This document shows, piece after piece, positions 38,689 through 47,502 of a DNA stretch of 64,000 nt (position 1 is the first letter of the stretch; each line of letters begins with the position of its first letter). Both the position numbers and the translations under genes were made by a program. Source of the stretch: an uncultured Clostridia bacterium (lineage in GTDB: Bacteria; Bacillota; Clostridia; Christensenellales; UBA1242); assembly GCA_944382715.1 (NCBI GenBank), contig CALWNC010000002.1:134738-198737 (forward strand), in the 5' to 3' direction. The notes below the pieces were generated by a model. The model ran no database searches. It saw only the letters and a list, made by a program, of their open reading frames with translations, and was not told the DNA's origin.

Positions 38689-41489
38689 TTACTGTTTTTC
38701 AATTTCTTCAAAAGACATATTTTTTTCATTTGGGTTTTGCCAAACAATATATTGACTATAATTGCTATCACCATTATAGTTTTGCCCAGTAATTCCATAA
38801 TCTCCATAATTTAATGATTGAAACAGTACATTCGAACGCTTATTATATTTTTTTATTTCGCTCTCAATATCATTTAAATTCATTCCGATATTAATTTGTC
38901 TTAAAGGTCTGTTCGGATTTTGAGCATTATAGTTTTCTGCAAATGTCTTAATACCTAGTATATATTTTTGGTAAATTTGATTTAATTTTTCCTCTGGAAT
39001 TTGGTTATTGACTTCAACATTATTAAATACCCCATAACGCTGTGTTGGGTTTATATACAGGGTAGACTTCGCAATAATTTCTCCACTTGAATCCCTTATT
39101 ACTAAATTTTGTACATTAGGGTGAGAAATACTTGCGTGCATAATTCCATATCCAGCACCTTCTAGATGAGCGCAACATGAACAAAGTTTGCCAAGTATTA
39201 AATTTTGAGGGTCATTTTTAGAAAGCCATTCAAATGTAAATTCGTTATTTGCCGTGTCAATTAAGGTTTTTAATGTGTCTTTTTGTAAATTTTCTATTAG
39301 TTTTGCATTTTTTTCAATGCCTTCAAAAATATCTTTTTCAGAAAGTGGAATATTTACTATATTATCAGGAACTTCGTTATTTTGTTTTTCTTCAAATATT
39401 TTTACGGCATTTTCAAAATCTCTTTGACTTGTAAAATATGGAGCAATAGTATTAGCAATGATACGAGTTTTATCCGTCGTATTTAAAAGTTTATTTCTTC
39501 AAAAAATTCAACAAATCTTTTAACTGTAGGTTTTAATTGTCTTTGGCTTCCACGATTGCTTGTATTAGTTTTTTGAACCTCTTCAAACTCATTGTAGCAT
39601 CTAGAGATAAAGCCTTTCATATGAGATTCTTGTTCCATTATTTCGTCATAGTGTTCGATAAAAAAGTCCGTAAATTCTTTTTTAAATCCAAGTGGTAGCA
39701 TACGCTTAAAGTATTCATATGATAGGCCAGTGTTAAATTCGCCTTTTTTTATTTTTTCTATTAAAAAGTTTGTGGTTTTTTGAGCATAGTCAATCTTTTT
39801 GTTTTCAACTTGAATTGGTGGTAACATTCCACCGAGATTATAGAGAAATTTATAGTATTCTTTTTCTATCATCATATTACCATCAACTGGTTGTTGTTTA
39901 AAAAAGGTAAAGTTGTGATTATTTAAAAACTCTTCAATTTTTGTGTCAGGTAGTTCATTAATAAATACATTATAAACATTTTGTATTTTTTCATTTGTTT
40001 GTTCTCTAAATAAAAGATCCCTATAATCCCAAAATCTAGAAAAAAGTTCAGGGCGTATTTTAAAGAGAGAAAGTGGGATAGAATCTTCACTTGGAGAGGT
40101 TGAAACTTTAAATCCATCATTTTCCTTTGTAAAGTATTCAAAATTTAAATTTTGAAGGTTTTCAAAAACTTTTAAGCCAGCTGGAAGCTTTATTTCAGTC
40201 ATATCATTACATTCAAAGAATGCACCATTTCTGATTGTTGTAACCTTACTTGGAATAGTTATATTAGTTAATGATTTGCAATAAGAGAATGCAAGATTAT
40301 CAATTATTTCTAGATTATTTGGAAACTTATCAAGTTATAATGATTCGCAATACATAAATGCACCAGAATTTATTTTCATTATTGAATCAGGAAGATTTAC
40401 TTTTTCAAGATTTTTGCATGAGTAAAAAGTTGCATAGGGAATTGCATAAATGTTATCTGGAAAAGAAACTTCTTTTAAATTATTACAATATGCAAAAATA
40501 GATACTCCAAGATTTCTTAAATCTTTTGGGAAAATAACTTTTTCTAAATTATTGCAATTACTAAATGTAAAGGAACCAATAGCTCTTAACTTTTCGGGTA
40601 GGGTAATATTTTTAATTGAGCTATATTGAAAAACAGTATCCCCTAAGACTTCAAGATTTTCAGGTAGGACAATATTCTCTAATTTATAACAAGCACTAAA
40701 AGCTCCTTCAAAAATTACAATTAAATTTTTAGGCAATTTAATATCTTTGATTCCACTAAGTGAAAATGCATAATCGTCTATCACTTCAATGTTATCAGGT
40801 AAACTAATAGACTTTAAATCAGTACAATTTAAGAATGTATATTTTGGAATTACTCTTAAATGTTTTGATAAAGAAACATTCTCCAGTTTAGTACAATTTC
40901 TAAATACATTAGTTCCAAGCATTGTAACTGAGTTAGGAATTACCATACTTTTAAGTTTTTTGCAATTATTAAAGGCAAAGTCTGCAATTGTATTTAAATT
41001 CTCACCGAGTTCCACTTTAGTTAAATTAGAGCAACCATCAAAGGCATGTGGCAAAATTATTTCAAGTTGTTTAGGTAAAGACACATTTTCAATAGCTTTA
41101 CAATCTTTAAAACAATTCTCAGGTAAAGATTTTAGAGTGTCAGGTAATTTAACCTCCGTTAAATTTAAACATTTTTTTAAGATTTTATTTCCCATTTTTT
41201 TAACGCTGTCAGGAAACTTAATTTGCTTTACACTTCTGCAATTTTCAAAGGCAGAATCACCAATAACCTCTGTACCGTTTTCAAAAGTAATATTTTCAAG
41301 TTTTATGCACGATAAAAATGCCTTGTCATCTATTTTTTTAACAGAAGCAGGAATAGTAATATTTTTTAGAATTGTTAAGCCATAAAAGGCTTCTTTGCCA
41401 ATTTTTGTAATATTACTTGGTATATTAAAGTTTCCGTCAATAATGTCTTTTTAATAAACTTTTACAAGTTCATTTCCTCTTATATCCAT
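38689..41489 (-). pseudogene. Broken LRR/CxCCxH paralog 5 (two in-frame TAA, one frameshift)
   Basis: An intact start (ATG at 41489, GAGG upstream) reads MDIRGNELVKVY and meets TAA at codon 13 (41453-41451), after which the same frame continues with KDIIDGNFNIPSNITKIG as in its paralogs. The LRR array runs in this frame to a second TAA at 40337-40335 within CESL-stop-LDKFPNNLEII, where the paralogs have a Lys-type residue, and continues in frame to about 39483. There KRFVEFFEEINF stops; the family sequence resumes one base out of frame (DKTRIIANT, with 11 bases where 12 are expected) and runs to the end at 38689, including CSCCAHLEGAGYGIMHAS and YNGDSNYSQYIVWQ. Without the lesions it would be about 930 residues. 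Everything between lesions is well preserved, so decay is recent or the breaks are sequencing errors. Confidence 0.8.
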
Positions 41490-41602
41490 TGTTTACCTCT
41501 AAGTTAATAAAAATTTTAGCTGTTAAAAATCGCATTTTTGGTTTATAAAAATATAAAAAATGTTGTTTTTCTGCAAAAAAATTAAATTTTATTAAATTAT
41601 AG

Positions 41603-44600
41603 TTATTTTTCAATTTGTGGAGTATTTTCGTCATTTTTCCAAACAACATATTGAGATATTCCACTATCACCATTATAATCTAAATCATCAACTCCATATT
41701 CATCATAGTTTAGTGCCTTATATAACCTTTTTGATACAGGGTTATTATGCTCAATTTGAAATCCTAAATCATTTAATCCCATACCTACATTAATTTGTTT
41801 TAGTGGACTTTCTGGGTGAAGTTTGTTGTACTTTTCTGCGAATTTTTGTACCCCCAGCATAAATTTTTGATATACTAAATTTGTTTCTGATAATCTAACT
41901 TGAGAACCAACTTCTACATTATTGAATACTCCATAGCCCTCAGTTGGATTAATGTAAAGAGTAGACTTTGCAACTATATCTCCATCTTTATCACGAATAA
42001 CTAAATTTTGCACATTTGGGTGCACAATACTTGCGTGCATAATTCCATAGCCAGCACCCTCTATGTGTGCACAGCACGAGCATAGTTTTCCCAGTATTAG
42101 ATTTTGAGGGTCATTTTTTGATAACCACTCAAAAGTAAATTCATTATTTGCAATTTCTGTCAAATCGAATAGGGTAGATATATTTAATTTTTTAATTTCA
42201 CTAGCATAGTCGTCAATAGTAGAAAAGACATCTTTTTCTTTTAATGGCTCTTTTAGTATGTGATCTGGTGTTTTATTATTATTTTTTTCTTCAAATATTT
42301 TTACGGCTCTATCAAAGTCAATTTGCTTAGAAAAATAAGGTGAAAGAGTTTCAGCAATTAGTTCATTTTCTTTGTCTGTAATGCCTGCGAACTTATTTTC
42401 TTTAAAAAAGTCAATAAATTTTTCAATGGTAGGCTTTAATTGACGCTGACTTCCATGATTATTTGTATTAGTTTTTTGCACTTTTTCAAACTCATTATAA
42501 CATCTTGCTATGAAATTTTCATATTCATCATTAACCACTAATAACCTATCAAATTCAGATAGAAAGAAGTCCGTAAACTCTTTTTTAAAACCATCTTCTT
42601 TCATTTTGGTAAAGATTTCTCTAAATTTATTTATGGTTAATGAAGTTTTTGATATTTTTTCTTGTAAAAGACCAACAACCTTTTGAGCATAGTCAATTTT
42701 TTTATCATTAATTATAATGGGAGATGACACTGCTCCAAGATTGTAAAGTGCATTGAAGAGAGTGTATTTATTTTCTGGAGTATCAGGAATGTCAAGTTGT
42801 TTAAAAAAAGTAAAATTGTGAGATTTAATGAAACTTTCTATTTGCTTATCAGGTAATCCTGAAATAAATTCATTATAGAAATAACTAATGTTTTTATTTT
42901 TTTGTTCTTTAAATAATATATTTCTATATTCCCAAAAGTTAGATAAAATTGGTAAATTTATATTAATTTCTGAAAGTGGAATAGAGTTTTCAGTAGCATC
43001 TTTTGATAGTGAAAACCCATTATCAAGTTTATTAAAGTAATAAAATACACGACCAACTCTACCAAGTTGTTTTACAGAACTAGGAATGTTAATACTACTT
43101 AAATTAGTGCAATGTTCGAAAGCAATATTACCTATTTTTGATATAGACTCAGGCAGTGTAATATTTTTTAGAGAATCATTTGAATAAAAAGCACCTTCTC
43201 CAATTTCCTCAACTGAATTTGGGATAATAATATTTTCTAATTCACGACAAGATGCAAAAGCATAGTGCCCAATCTTTTTTATGTTTGATGGAATAACAAA
43301 ACTTTTAAGGGAACAGCAAGAATGAAACATTTCTGTAGGAATTTGAGTCAAACTTGTAGGCAAGGAAACAGATTTTAAATTCTCGCATTTTGCAAATATT
43401 CCATCTTCTAGGTTTATATTTTCTGGCAAGACAATGCTTGTAAGACCGCTATTAAAAAATGCTCTCCTTCCAATAAAATTTAATGATTTTGGCAACTCAA
43501 TACTATTTAATTTAATACAATTTTGAAAAGCACTTTCACCAATTGTTTCTAATCTTGTTGCAAAAACGGGCTCATCAAAAACAATGTTAGAAAGTTCATA
43601 GCAATTACAGAAACAAGAATTTGGTATGATAGTTACAAGTTCTGGAATATTAATTTTCTCTAGACTATGACAGTTATTAAATGCATATTCACCAATATAT
43701 ACAACTGATTTGGGAAGTGTTATATTATTGAGATTTTCACAATTAGAAAAAGCTAAAGATTTAATAAATTTTAATTTATTTGGAATTACCACATTTTTAA
43801 GATTTACACATTTTTCAAATGTGCCAGCGCCAATTGTTGTAATATTAGAAGGTAATGTAACATTAGATAATTTACTGCATTTTTTAAAAGCAAAGTCACC
43901 AATTGACTTTAAAGAACTTGGCAAATTAATAGTTTCTAGATTTTCACAACCATTAAACGCATGGTTACTAATAAACTTTAAACCGTCAGGTAAACTTATT
44001 TCCTTTAGATTCTTACAGTTAGAAAATACGGCATCATTCAAAGTATCAATCTCATTTGGAATATTAATTGATTCAAGAGATATACAATTATAAAAAGCCA
44101 GTGGACCAAGAAATTTTAAATTCCCTTCAAGTTCTACATTTTTTAAAGATATACAATCACAAAATGCATTATCAAATATGGTTTCTACTGTTCTAGGAAT
44201 TTGAATTTCTTTAAGACTTTTGCATTTTTCAAAACAATTTTTACCAATATGTCTAAGTCCATTATTAAGTTTCACTTCTGTTAAATTTTCGCATTTATAA
44301 AAAACACTGCCATTTAAATATCTCATTGATTCTGGGAACTCTATTTTTTCAAGAGAATTGCAAAATCTGAATGTATTTGCTTCAAGAGTATTTAGTTTGT
44401 TAGATAATTTTATAGCTTTTAAATTCTTACAATCAGAAAATGAGTTTCTTCCAAGAAAATCAACAGAGTCGGGAAGTGTTATTTCTTTTAACCCAGTTTT
44501 ATAAAAAGCATCTTCGTGAATTTCTTCTAGTTTTTCAGGAAGTGAGATCTCAGTAAGATTTTCACATTCAGAAAAAGTGCCAAATCGTATAATCTTTAAA

Positions 44601-44815
44601 TCTTTTGGCAACCTAATTGACTTTAAATTTTTACAACTAGAAAAAACATAAGTTCCAATTTCGGTAACACTATCAGGTATTATTACTTTTTCAAGATTTA
44701 TTAAATTTTGAAATGCATAATTAGAGATTTTCTTTACTCCTTCAGGTATTTCAACAATACCATTATTAATATCTTCTGGAAAAACATTTAATAACTCATT
44801 TTGTCTTATAATCAT
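41603..44815 (-). CDS. BspA-like LRR protein with conserved C-terminal CxCCxH domain (paralog 6)
   Basis: The 1070-residue protein begins MIIRQNELLNVFPEDINNGI, AAGGTG upstream. Residues ~15-600 carry about 25 TpLRR repeats, several one-sided variants reading FNSGLTSI. The conserved block follows: ENSIPLSEININLPILSNFW, NISYFYNEFISGLPD, HNFTFFKQLDIPD, QKTNTNNHGSQRQLKPT, FTFEWLSKNDPQNLILGKLC, CSCCAHIEGAGYGIMHAS (near residue 915), IVAKSTLYINPTEGYGVFNN, LKQINVGMGLNDL and YNGDSGISQYVVWKN. There is no signal peptide. It is the first gene of the minus-strand array and has a good promoter at 44834-44862. No terminator is evident between it and paralog 5. Confidence 0.8.
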   Translation of the reverse strand: MIIRQNELLNVFPEDINNGIVEIPEGVKKISNYAFQNLINLEKVIIPDSVTEIGTYVFSSCKNLKSIRLPKDLKIIRFGTFSECENLTEISLPEKLEEIHEDAFYKTGLKEITLPDSVDFLGRNSFSDCKNLKAIKLSNKLNTLEANTFRFCNSLEKIEFPESMRYLNGSVFYKCENLTEVKLNNGLRHIGKNCFEKCKSLKEIQIPRTVETIFDNAFCDCISLKNVELEGNLKFLGPLAFYNCISLESINIPNEIDTLNDAVFSNCKNLKEISLPDGLKFISNHAFNGCENLETINLPSSLKSIGDFAFKKCSKLSNVTLPSNITTIGAGTFEKCVNLKNVVIPNKLKFIKSLAFSNCENLNNITLPKSVVYIGEYAFNNCHSLEKINIPELVTIIPNSCFCNCYELSNIVFDEPVFATRLETIGESAFQNCIKLNSIELPKSLNFIGRRAFFNSGLTSIVLPENINLEDGIFAKCENLKSVSLPTSLTQIPTEMFHSCCSLKSFVIPSNIKKIGHYAFASCRELENIIIPNSVEEIGEGAFYSNDSLKNITLPESISKIGNIAFEHCTNLSSINIPSSVKQLGRVGRVFYYFNKLDNGFSLSKDATENSIPLSEININLPILSNFWEYRNILFKEQKNKNISYFYNEFISGLPDKQIESFIKSHNFTFFKQLDIPDTPENKYTLFNALYNLGAVSSPIIINDKKIDYAQKVVGLLQEKISKTSLTINKFREIFTKMKEDGFKKEFTDFFLSEFDRLLVVNDEYENFIARCYNEFEKVQKTNTNNHGSQRQLKPTIEKFIDFFKENKFAGITDKENELIAETLSPYFSKQIDFDRAVKIFEEKNNNKTPDHILKEPLKEKDVFSTIDDYASEIKKLNISTLFDLTEIANNEFTFEWLSKNDPQNLILGKLCSCCAHIEGAGYGIMHASIVHPNVQNLVIRDKDGDIVAKSTLYINPTEGYGVFNNVEVGSQVRLSETNLVYQKFMLGVQKFAEKYNKLHPESPLKQINVGMGLNDLGFQIEHNNPVSKRLYKALNYDEYGVDDLDYNGDSGISQYVVWKNDENTPQIEK

Positions 44816-44833
44816 AATTTACACCTTTATTAT

Positions 44834-44862
44834 ATTATAATATAATTATCGTTAATTTACAA
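44834..44862 (-). promoter_or_regulatory. Promoter of LRR paralog 6
   Basis: On the minus strand TTGTAA (44862-44857), 17-base spacer, TATAAT (44839-44834); the predicted leader to the ATG at 44815 is only about 12-14 bases and contains AAGGTG. Confidence 0.6.
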
Positions 44863-45207
44863 GACCTGATTTAAATTTTCTTTTTTAATATTTATTTTTA
44901 GTACAATGTTTAATTTATTTTAAGTTTATTTTTTATAAAATTGCAGTTTTATTATGATTTTTAGTGTTTATAATTAAAATTACTGCTAATTAACTGCAAA
45001 AAATTATAAAAATATACCTATTTTAATAAAAATTTATAAGAATAAAAGAAATTTTACGTTTTTTATACAGCATTATTTATGGTTTAAAAAATATTAGTAT
45101 AGAGTTTGAAAAAATGATAAATATATAGTTTTTTATATTTATTGTATTTAAACTCTTAATAATAAAGATTAAAAGTAAAATTTAAATTCAAATATAATTT
45201 TTTTATA

Positions 45208-45235
45208 AAAAAAGATACTTAAAAGTATCTTTTTT
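45208..45235 (-). terminator. Terminator of the double-HTH regulator gene
   Basis: aaaaaagatactt pairs with aagtatctttttt across 2 bases; T-run on the minus strand. Confidence 0.75.
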
Positions 45236-45658
45236 CTATGTTCTACCTACAAGGTAATCAATTGAAACATTAAAGTGTTTTGCTATTTCTATAAGATTTA
45301 TTGTTTTAGGGAACATACCGTTTTTCCACCTATAATAGTTGCACTCACTCATATTCATATCATTTAAAGCCCTTGAAACAGAAATATTTTCTGCTTTTAA
45401 AATTTGAGTTAAATTATCTATAAATTTACCAGTATTTTTATTGTGATTTACATATTCTTCACTTAAACCAAATAGATAATCAAGAGAGCAATTAAAAAAG
45501 TTAGCTATTTTTATTCCAATTTTTATTGTTGGGTAATAGTTTTTGTTAAAATAACCATTAATTGTTGTAGAAGATATATCTATTCTTTTTGCAAGTTGTA
45601 ATCTATTTAGTTTATTATCAATTATTAATTCTTTAAGTCTTTCTTGAAATTCGTTCAC
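45236..45658 (-). CDS. XRE-family regulator with two HTH domains
   Basis: The start is GTG at 45658, with AGGAG 6 bases upstream. The 140-residue protein contains two tandem XRE-type helix-turn-helix domains: residues ~5-65 (NRLQLAKRIDISSTTINGYF ... NCSLDYLFGLS) and ~78-140 (ISVSRALNDMNMSECNYYRW ... VSIDYLVGRT). Each ends with the family's SLDYLxG motif. A duplicated HTH in one chain could recognise a long asymmetric operator or bridge two half-sites. It is divergent from two micro-ORFs with a shared regulatory region of about 155 bases, so it probably controls them and itself. No effector domain is present. Confidence 0.8.
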   Translation of the reverse strand: MNEFQERLKELIIDNKLNRLQLAKRIDISSTTINGYFNKNYYPTIKIGIKIANFFNCSLDYLFGLSEEYVNHNKNTGKFIDNLTQILKAENISVSRALNDMNMSECNYYRWKNGMFPKTINLIEIAKHFNVSIDYLVGRT

Positions 45659-45660
45659 AC

Positions 45661-45795
45661 AATTCTCCTAAATTTTGACAATGTTCGACAAAATAACTCT
45701 CACTTCTCTCTATATTCTATAAAATTCTAACTAATAATTGTTTGATTAGAGAGTTCTGAAAGTGCTATAATAAATTGTGTCACTATAATGACAAA
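45661..45795. promoter_or_regulatory. Divergent regulatory region with plus-strand promoter and candidate operators
   Basis: Plus-strand promoter: TTGATT (45742-45747), 18-base spacer, TATAAT (45766-45771). A palindrome tgtca-ctataa-tgaca lies at about 45778-45793 over the expected transcription start, and a related ttttgacaatgttcgacaaaa lies near 45673-45693 beside the regulator's own start. The shared TGACA/TGTCA elements are plausible binding sites for the double-HTH protein (inference). Confidence 0.5.
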
Positions 45796-45815
45796 ATAAA
45801 CATAAGGAGAAAACT

Positions 45816-45959
45816 ATGAATGATGCATTTGTAATAGACTTACTTAAATGCTGTTTTAATGTTGAAATTGTTAACCAAATGCGTTTGATTGATGATGTCA
45901 TTTATATTAAACTTGCCGATGGTACAAGAACAAAAATAACTGCAGAGAAAATAGCGTAA
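45816..45959 (+). CDS. Micro-ORF 1, 47 residues, unknown
   Basis: An ATG at 45816 preceded by AAGGAGAAAACT opens 47 codons: MNDAFVIDLLKCCFNVEIVN, then QMRLIDDVIYIKLADGTRTK and ITAEKIA. The second half looks like a small beta hairpin (DVIYIKLADGTRTKITAE). It is not recognised. The strong ribosome site, the near-perfect promoter and the adjacent regulator make it likely to be translated. The following micro-ORF has an almost identical leader. Confidence 0.55.
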   Translation: MNDAFVIDLLKCCFNVEIVNQMRLIDDVIYIKLADGTRTKITAEKIA

Positions 45960-46004
45960 TAAGAATAAACAAATGATAAATTCTATAATTTTAAGGAGAA
46001 AACT

Positions 46005-46139
46005 ATGAATAGTAAAGAGTATGTAAAAAGTCATGATTTTGGCTATGGAAGAAGTCCTGAAATACAGGAAATTAATAAACTTAATTTAAGAAATGAGAAC
46101 GATTTGAAAGTCTATATTGAAGATGCACTTTGTTCTTAA
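46005..46139 (+). CDS. Micro-ORF 2, 44 residues, unknown
   Basis: An ATG at 46005 with TTAAGGAGAAAACT upstream, nearly the same leader as micro-ORF 1, opens 44 codons starting MNSKEYVKSHDFGYGRSPEI and ending KVYIEDALCS. It is soluble, acidic and not recognised. It is probably co-transcribed with micro-ORF 1 (45-base gap) and terminated at 46259-46292. Confidence 0.5.
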   Translation: MNSKEYVKSHDFGYGRSPEIQEINKLNLRNENDLKVYIEDALCS

Positions 46140-46258
46140 ATAAAATGTAAATACAATAATCAAATATTAATTGTTAATAAAACAAAGTATAGAATAAATA
46201 TTGAAATATGTTGAATAATACATTTTTGTTTTAGTAAATATAAAAATTTTTAAAAATA

Positions 46259-46292
46259 TAAATCACAAGGCAAATTTGTTTTGTGATTTTTG
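46259..46292 (+). terminator. Terminator after the micro-ORF pair
   Basis: aatcacaa (46261-46268) pairs with ttgtgatt, followed by T-rich sequence. Confidence 0.6.
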
Positions 46293-46513
46293 TAATTAAT
46301 TAAGAATTAAGTTTATAGAAGTTTGTGTAGGGATAAAAAACATTATAGGAATAAAATCTAAAATTTAATAAATAATTATAATATGTAAAAAGTAGTAATA
46401 AAAACAAGAGAGAAATTGACAATTTAAATTTCTTATTTTATTCTGGAATTATAGTTATAAAATATAATGTATAATTTATTCTAAAAAAATTTTAAGATTT
46501 TTATAAAAAATAC

Positions 46514-46542
46514 TTGCAATATTTTTTTTATTGTTATATAAT
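46514..46542 (+). promoter_or_regulatory. Promoter of the tRNA-Asn gene
   Basis: TTGCAA (46514-46519), 17-base spacer, TATAAT (46537-46542), about 40 bases before the tRNA 5' end. Confidence 0.7.
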
Positions 46543-46581
46543 ACATTTGTTGTTATCAAAACAGCATATAATTTAATATAT

Positions 46582-46656
46582 TCCCCAGTAGCTCAGTGGT
46601 GGAGCACTCGACTGTTAATCGATAGGCCGTAGGTTCGAACCCTACCTGGGGAGCCA
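46582..46656 (+). tRNA. tRNA-Asn (anticodon GTT), CCA encoded
   Basis: Full cloverleaf: acceptor tccccag (46582-46588) pairs with ctgggga (46646-46652); D arm gctcagtggtggagc; anticodon loop ctgttaa giving GTT; T arm gtagg-ttcgaac-cctac (46629-46645); discriminator G and encoded CCA (46654-46656). Its 3' end is the integration site of the adjacent element: the 14 bases at 46647-46660 recur at 53233-53246. Confidence 0.95.
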
Positions 46657-46660
46657 AAAT
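46647..46660 (+). repeat. Left att core (14-bp direct repeat, in tRNA-Asn 3' end)
   Basis: tggggagccaaaat at 46647-46660 is identical to 53233-53246. This copy completes the tRNA, so integration left the tRNA intact. Confidence 0.85.
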
Positions 46661-46706
46661 ATTTAGAATACGAACTTTATAAATTTTTGTTTTTTGATAA
46701 TATGTT

Positions 46707-46755
46707 CGGGCTGATAATAAAAAAATAGTTAGTGATTGCTAACTATTTTTTTGTG
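46707..46755 (+). terminator. Element-derived terminator downstream of tRNA-Asn
   Basis: aaaaatagttag pairs with ctaactattttt around tgattg, followed by T. It lies inside the element and now ends the tRNA transcript; in the excised circle it would follow the recombinase gene. Confidence 0.75.
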
Positions 46756-46800
46756 TTAGAGTTAAAAAATTAAGCTGTTATATTTTTATTTACAAAATAT

Positions 46801-46828
46801 TTGACTTTCTAAAAAATTTTGGTATAAT
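46801..46828 (+). promoter_or_regulatory. Promoter of the putative structured RNA
   Basis: TTGACT (46801-46806), 16-base spacer, TATAAT (46823-46828). It points into 640 bases that contain no gene but much secondary structure. Confidence 0.55.
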
Positions 46829-46834
46829 TTATTT

Positions 46835-47475
46835 ACTGATATAATCTAGGATCTGTTTTTTTGTAAAAAATCGATTGTTGCCTTACGGCAACTAAATTTA
46901 TAAATAAATTTAGATTAAAAGGTTGTTAAATTTTATAATACAACTCTAATTATATAAAATTCTAAATTGCTCATATATTTTTATTATTTTTTGTTAGCAA
47001 GCTTAACAAAAAAATAAATAAAAAATATAATCGCGTTTAATTTAGAATTTTATATAATCTTAAATAAGTTATCTTATAACTAATAGGGTTCGCCCTTGGC
47101 GACTTTGCAAGAGCTCATTAAAATTAAAATTTTAATGGTAATAGATTGAATTTTTTATAAATCTAATAAAAATGAAATATTCATTTATAAAACTTTTAAG
47201 CCTTTAATTTATTAAGCTTATAAAATTTTAATTTTATTTTTATTATTATTTTTTATTTTTCACTCAGACACAGTTTGTGTCTGAGTAAATAAATGAAAAA
47301 TAATAAATAATAATTAATAAATAAACATAAAAGTAAATTAAAATTTTATTAATAAATAAAGTAAAAGGCTTAAAAGTAACATTAAAAAACAAAAAATTCA
47401 ATCTTTACGGCATAATTTCATTTACTTTACTATAGAAAACCGAAGTTGATCAAGGAATAACATTCCTTGTTTTTT
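46835..47475 (+). ncRNA. Putative large structured noncoding RNA (about 640 nt)
   Basis: The transcription unit has a promoter (46801-46828), no coding frame, and its own terminator (47451-47475). It folds densely: gttgcc-ttac-ggcaac (46877-46892); taaattta hairpin (46893-46912); an extended helix from 46949-46968 with 47039-47058 (20 identical pairs) closing onto gtta/taac near 46994-47006; aggg-ttcg-ccct with a UUCG-type tetraloop (47085-47096); cattaaaatt/aattttaatg (47116-47137); and a long imperfect helix of about 130 nt per side between 47143 and 47404, with paired blocks agattgaatttttt, acttttaagccttt, a taaaattttaattt block and the perfect apical stem actcagacaca (47262-47272 with 47276-47286). 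Size and location beside a tRNA in a mobile element recall the ROOL and GOLLD ornate RNAs of phages, but membership is untested. A replication-origin function is the main alternative. Confidence 0.55.
47451..47475 (+). terminator. Terminator of the putative structured RNA
   Basis: caaggaat (47451-47458) pairs perfectly with attccttg (47462-47469) with a 3-base loop, then T6. The T-run is on the plus strand only, so it cannot serve the minus-strand operon that ends 28 bases further on. Confidence 0.85.
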
Positions 47476-47502
47476 ACTGATTAATTATATTTTTAATATA
47501 AT

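Larger units (their letters stand above)
44816..45235. other. Divergent-side intergenic region upstream of the LRR array
   Basis: It holds the promoter of LRR paralog 6 (44834-44862) and the terminator of the double-HTH gene (45208-45235). The about 340 bases between are AT-rich with no gene seen. Confidence 0.55.
46140..46581. other. Intergenic region before tRNA-Asn
   Basis: It holds a terminator (46259-46292) and the tRNA promoter (46514-46542). No gene is seen in the remaining AT-rich sequence. Confidence 0.55.

Noticed and set aside
40789..41385. Plus-strand open frame of about 200 codons opposite the broken LRR gene
   Set aside because: It mirrors the LRR repeat periodicity on the other strand, has no ribosome site and no coding character of its own; similar antisense frames occur opposite the other LRR genes (for example 43710-44093 and 24146-24439).
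40335..41453. Recoding or readthrough of the TAA codons in paralog 5
   Set aside because: TAA is not a known selenocysteine or pyrrolysine codon, other genes here use TAA as stop, and a frameshift also breaks the gene; pseudogene decay is simpler.
45840..46034. Minus-strand frame opposite the two micro-ORFs
   Set aside because: No ribosome site or promoter on that strand; the plus-strand frames have both.
46949..47404. Long inverted repeats as insertion-sequence ends
   Set aside because: No transposase lies between or beside the arms, and the arms are nested hairpins flanked by a promoter and a terminator.
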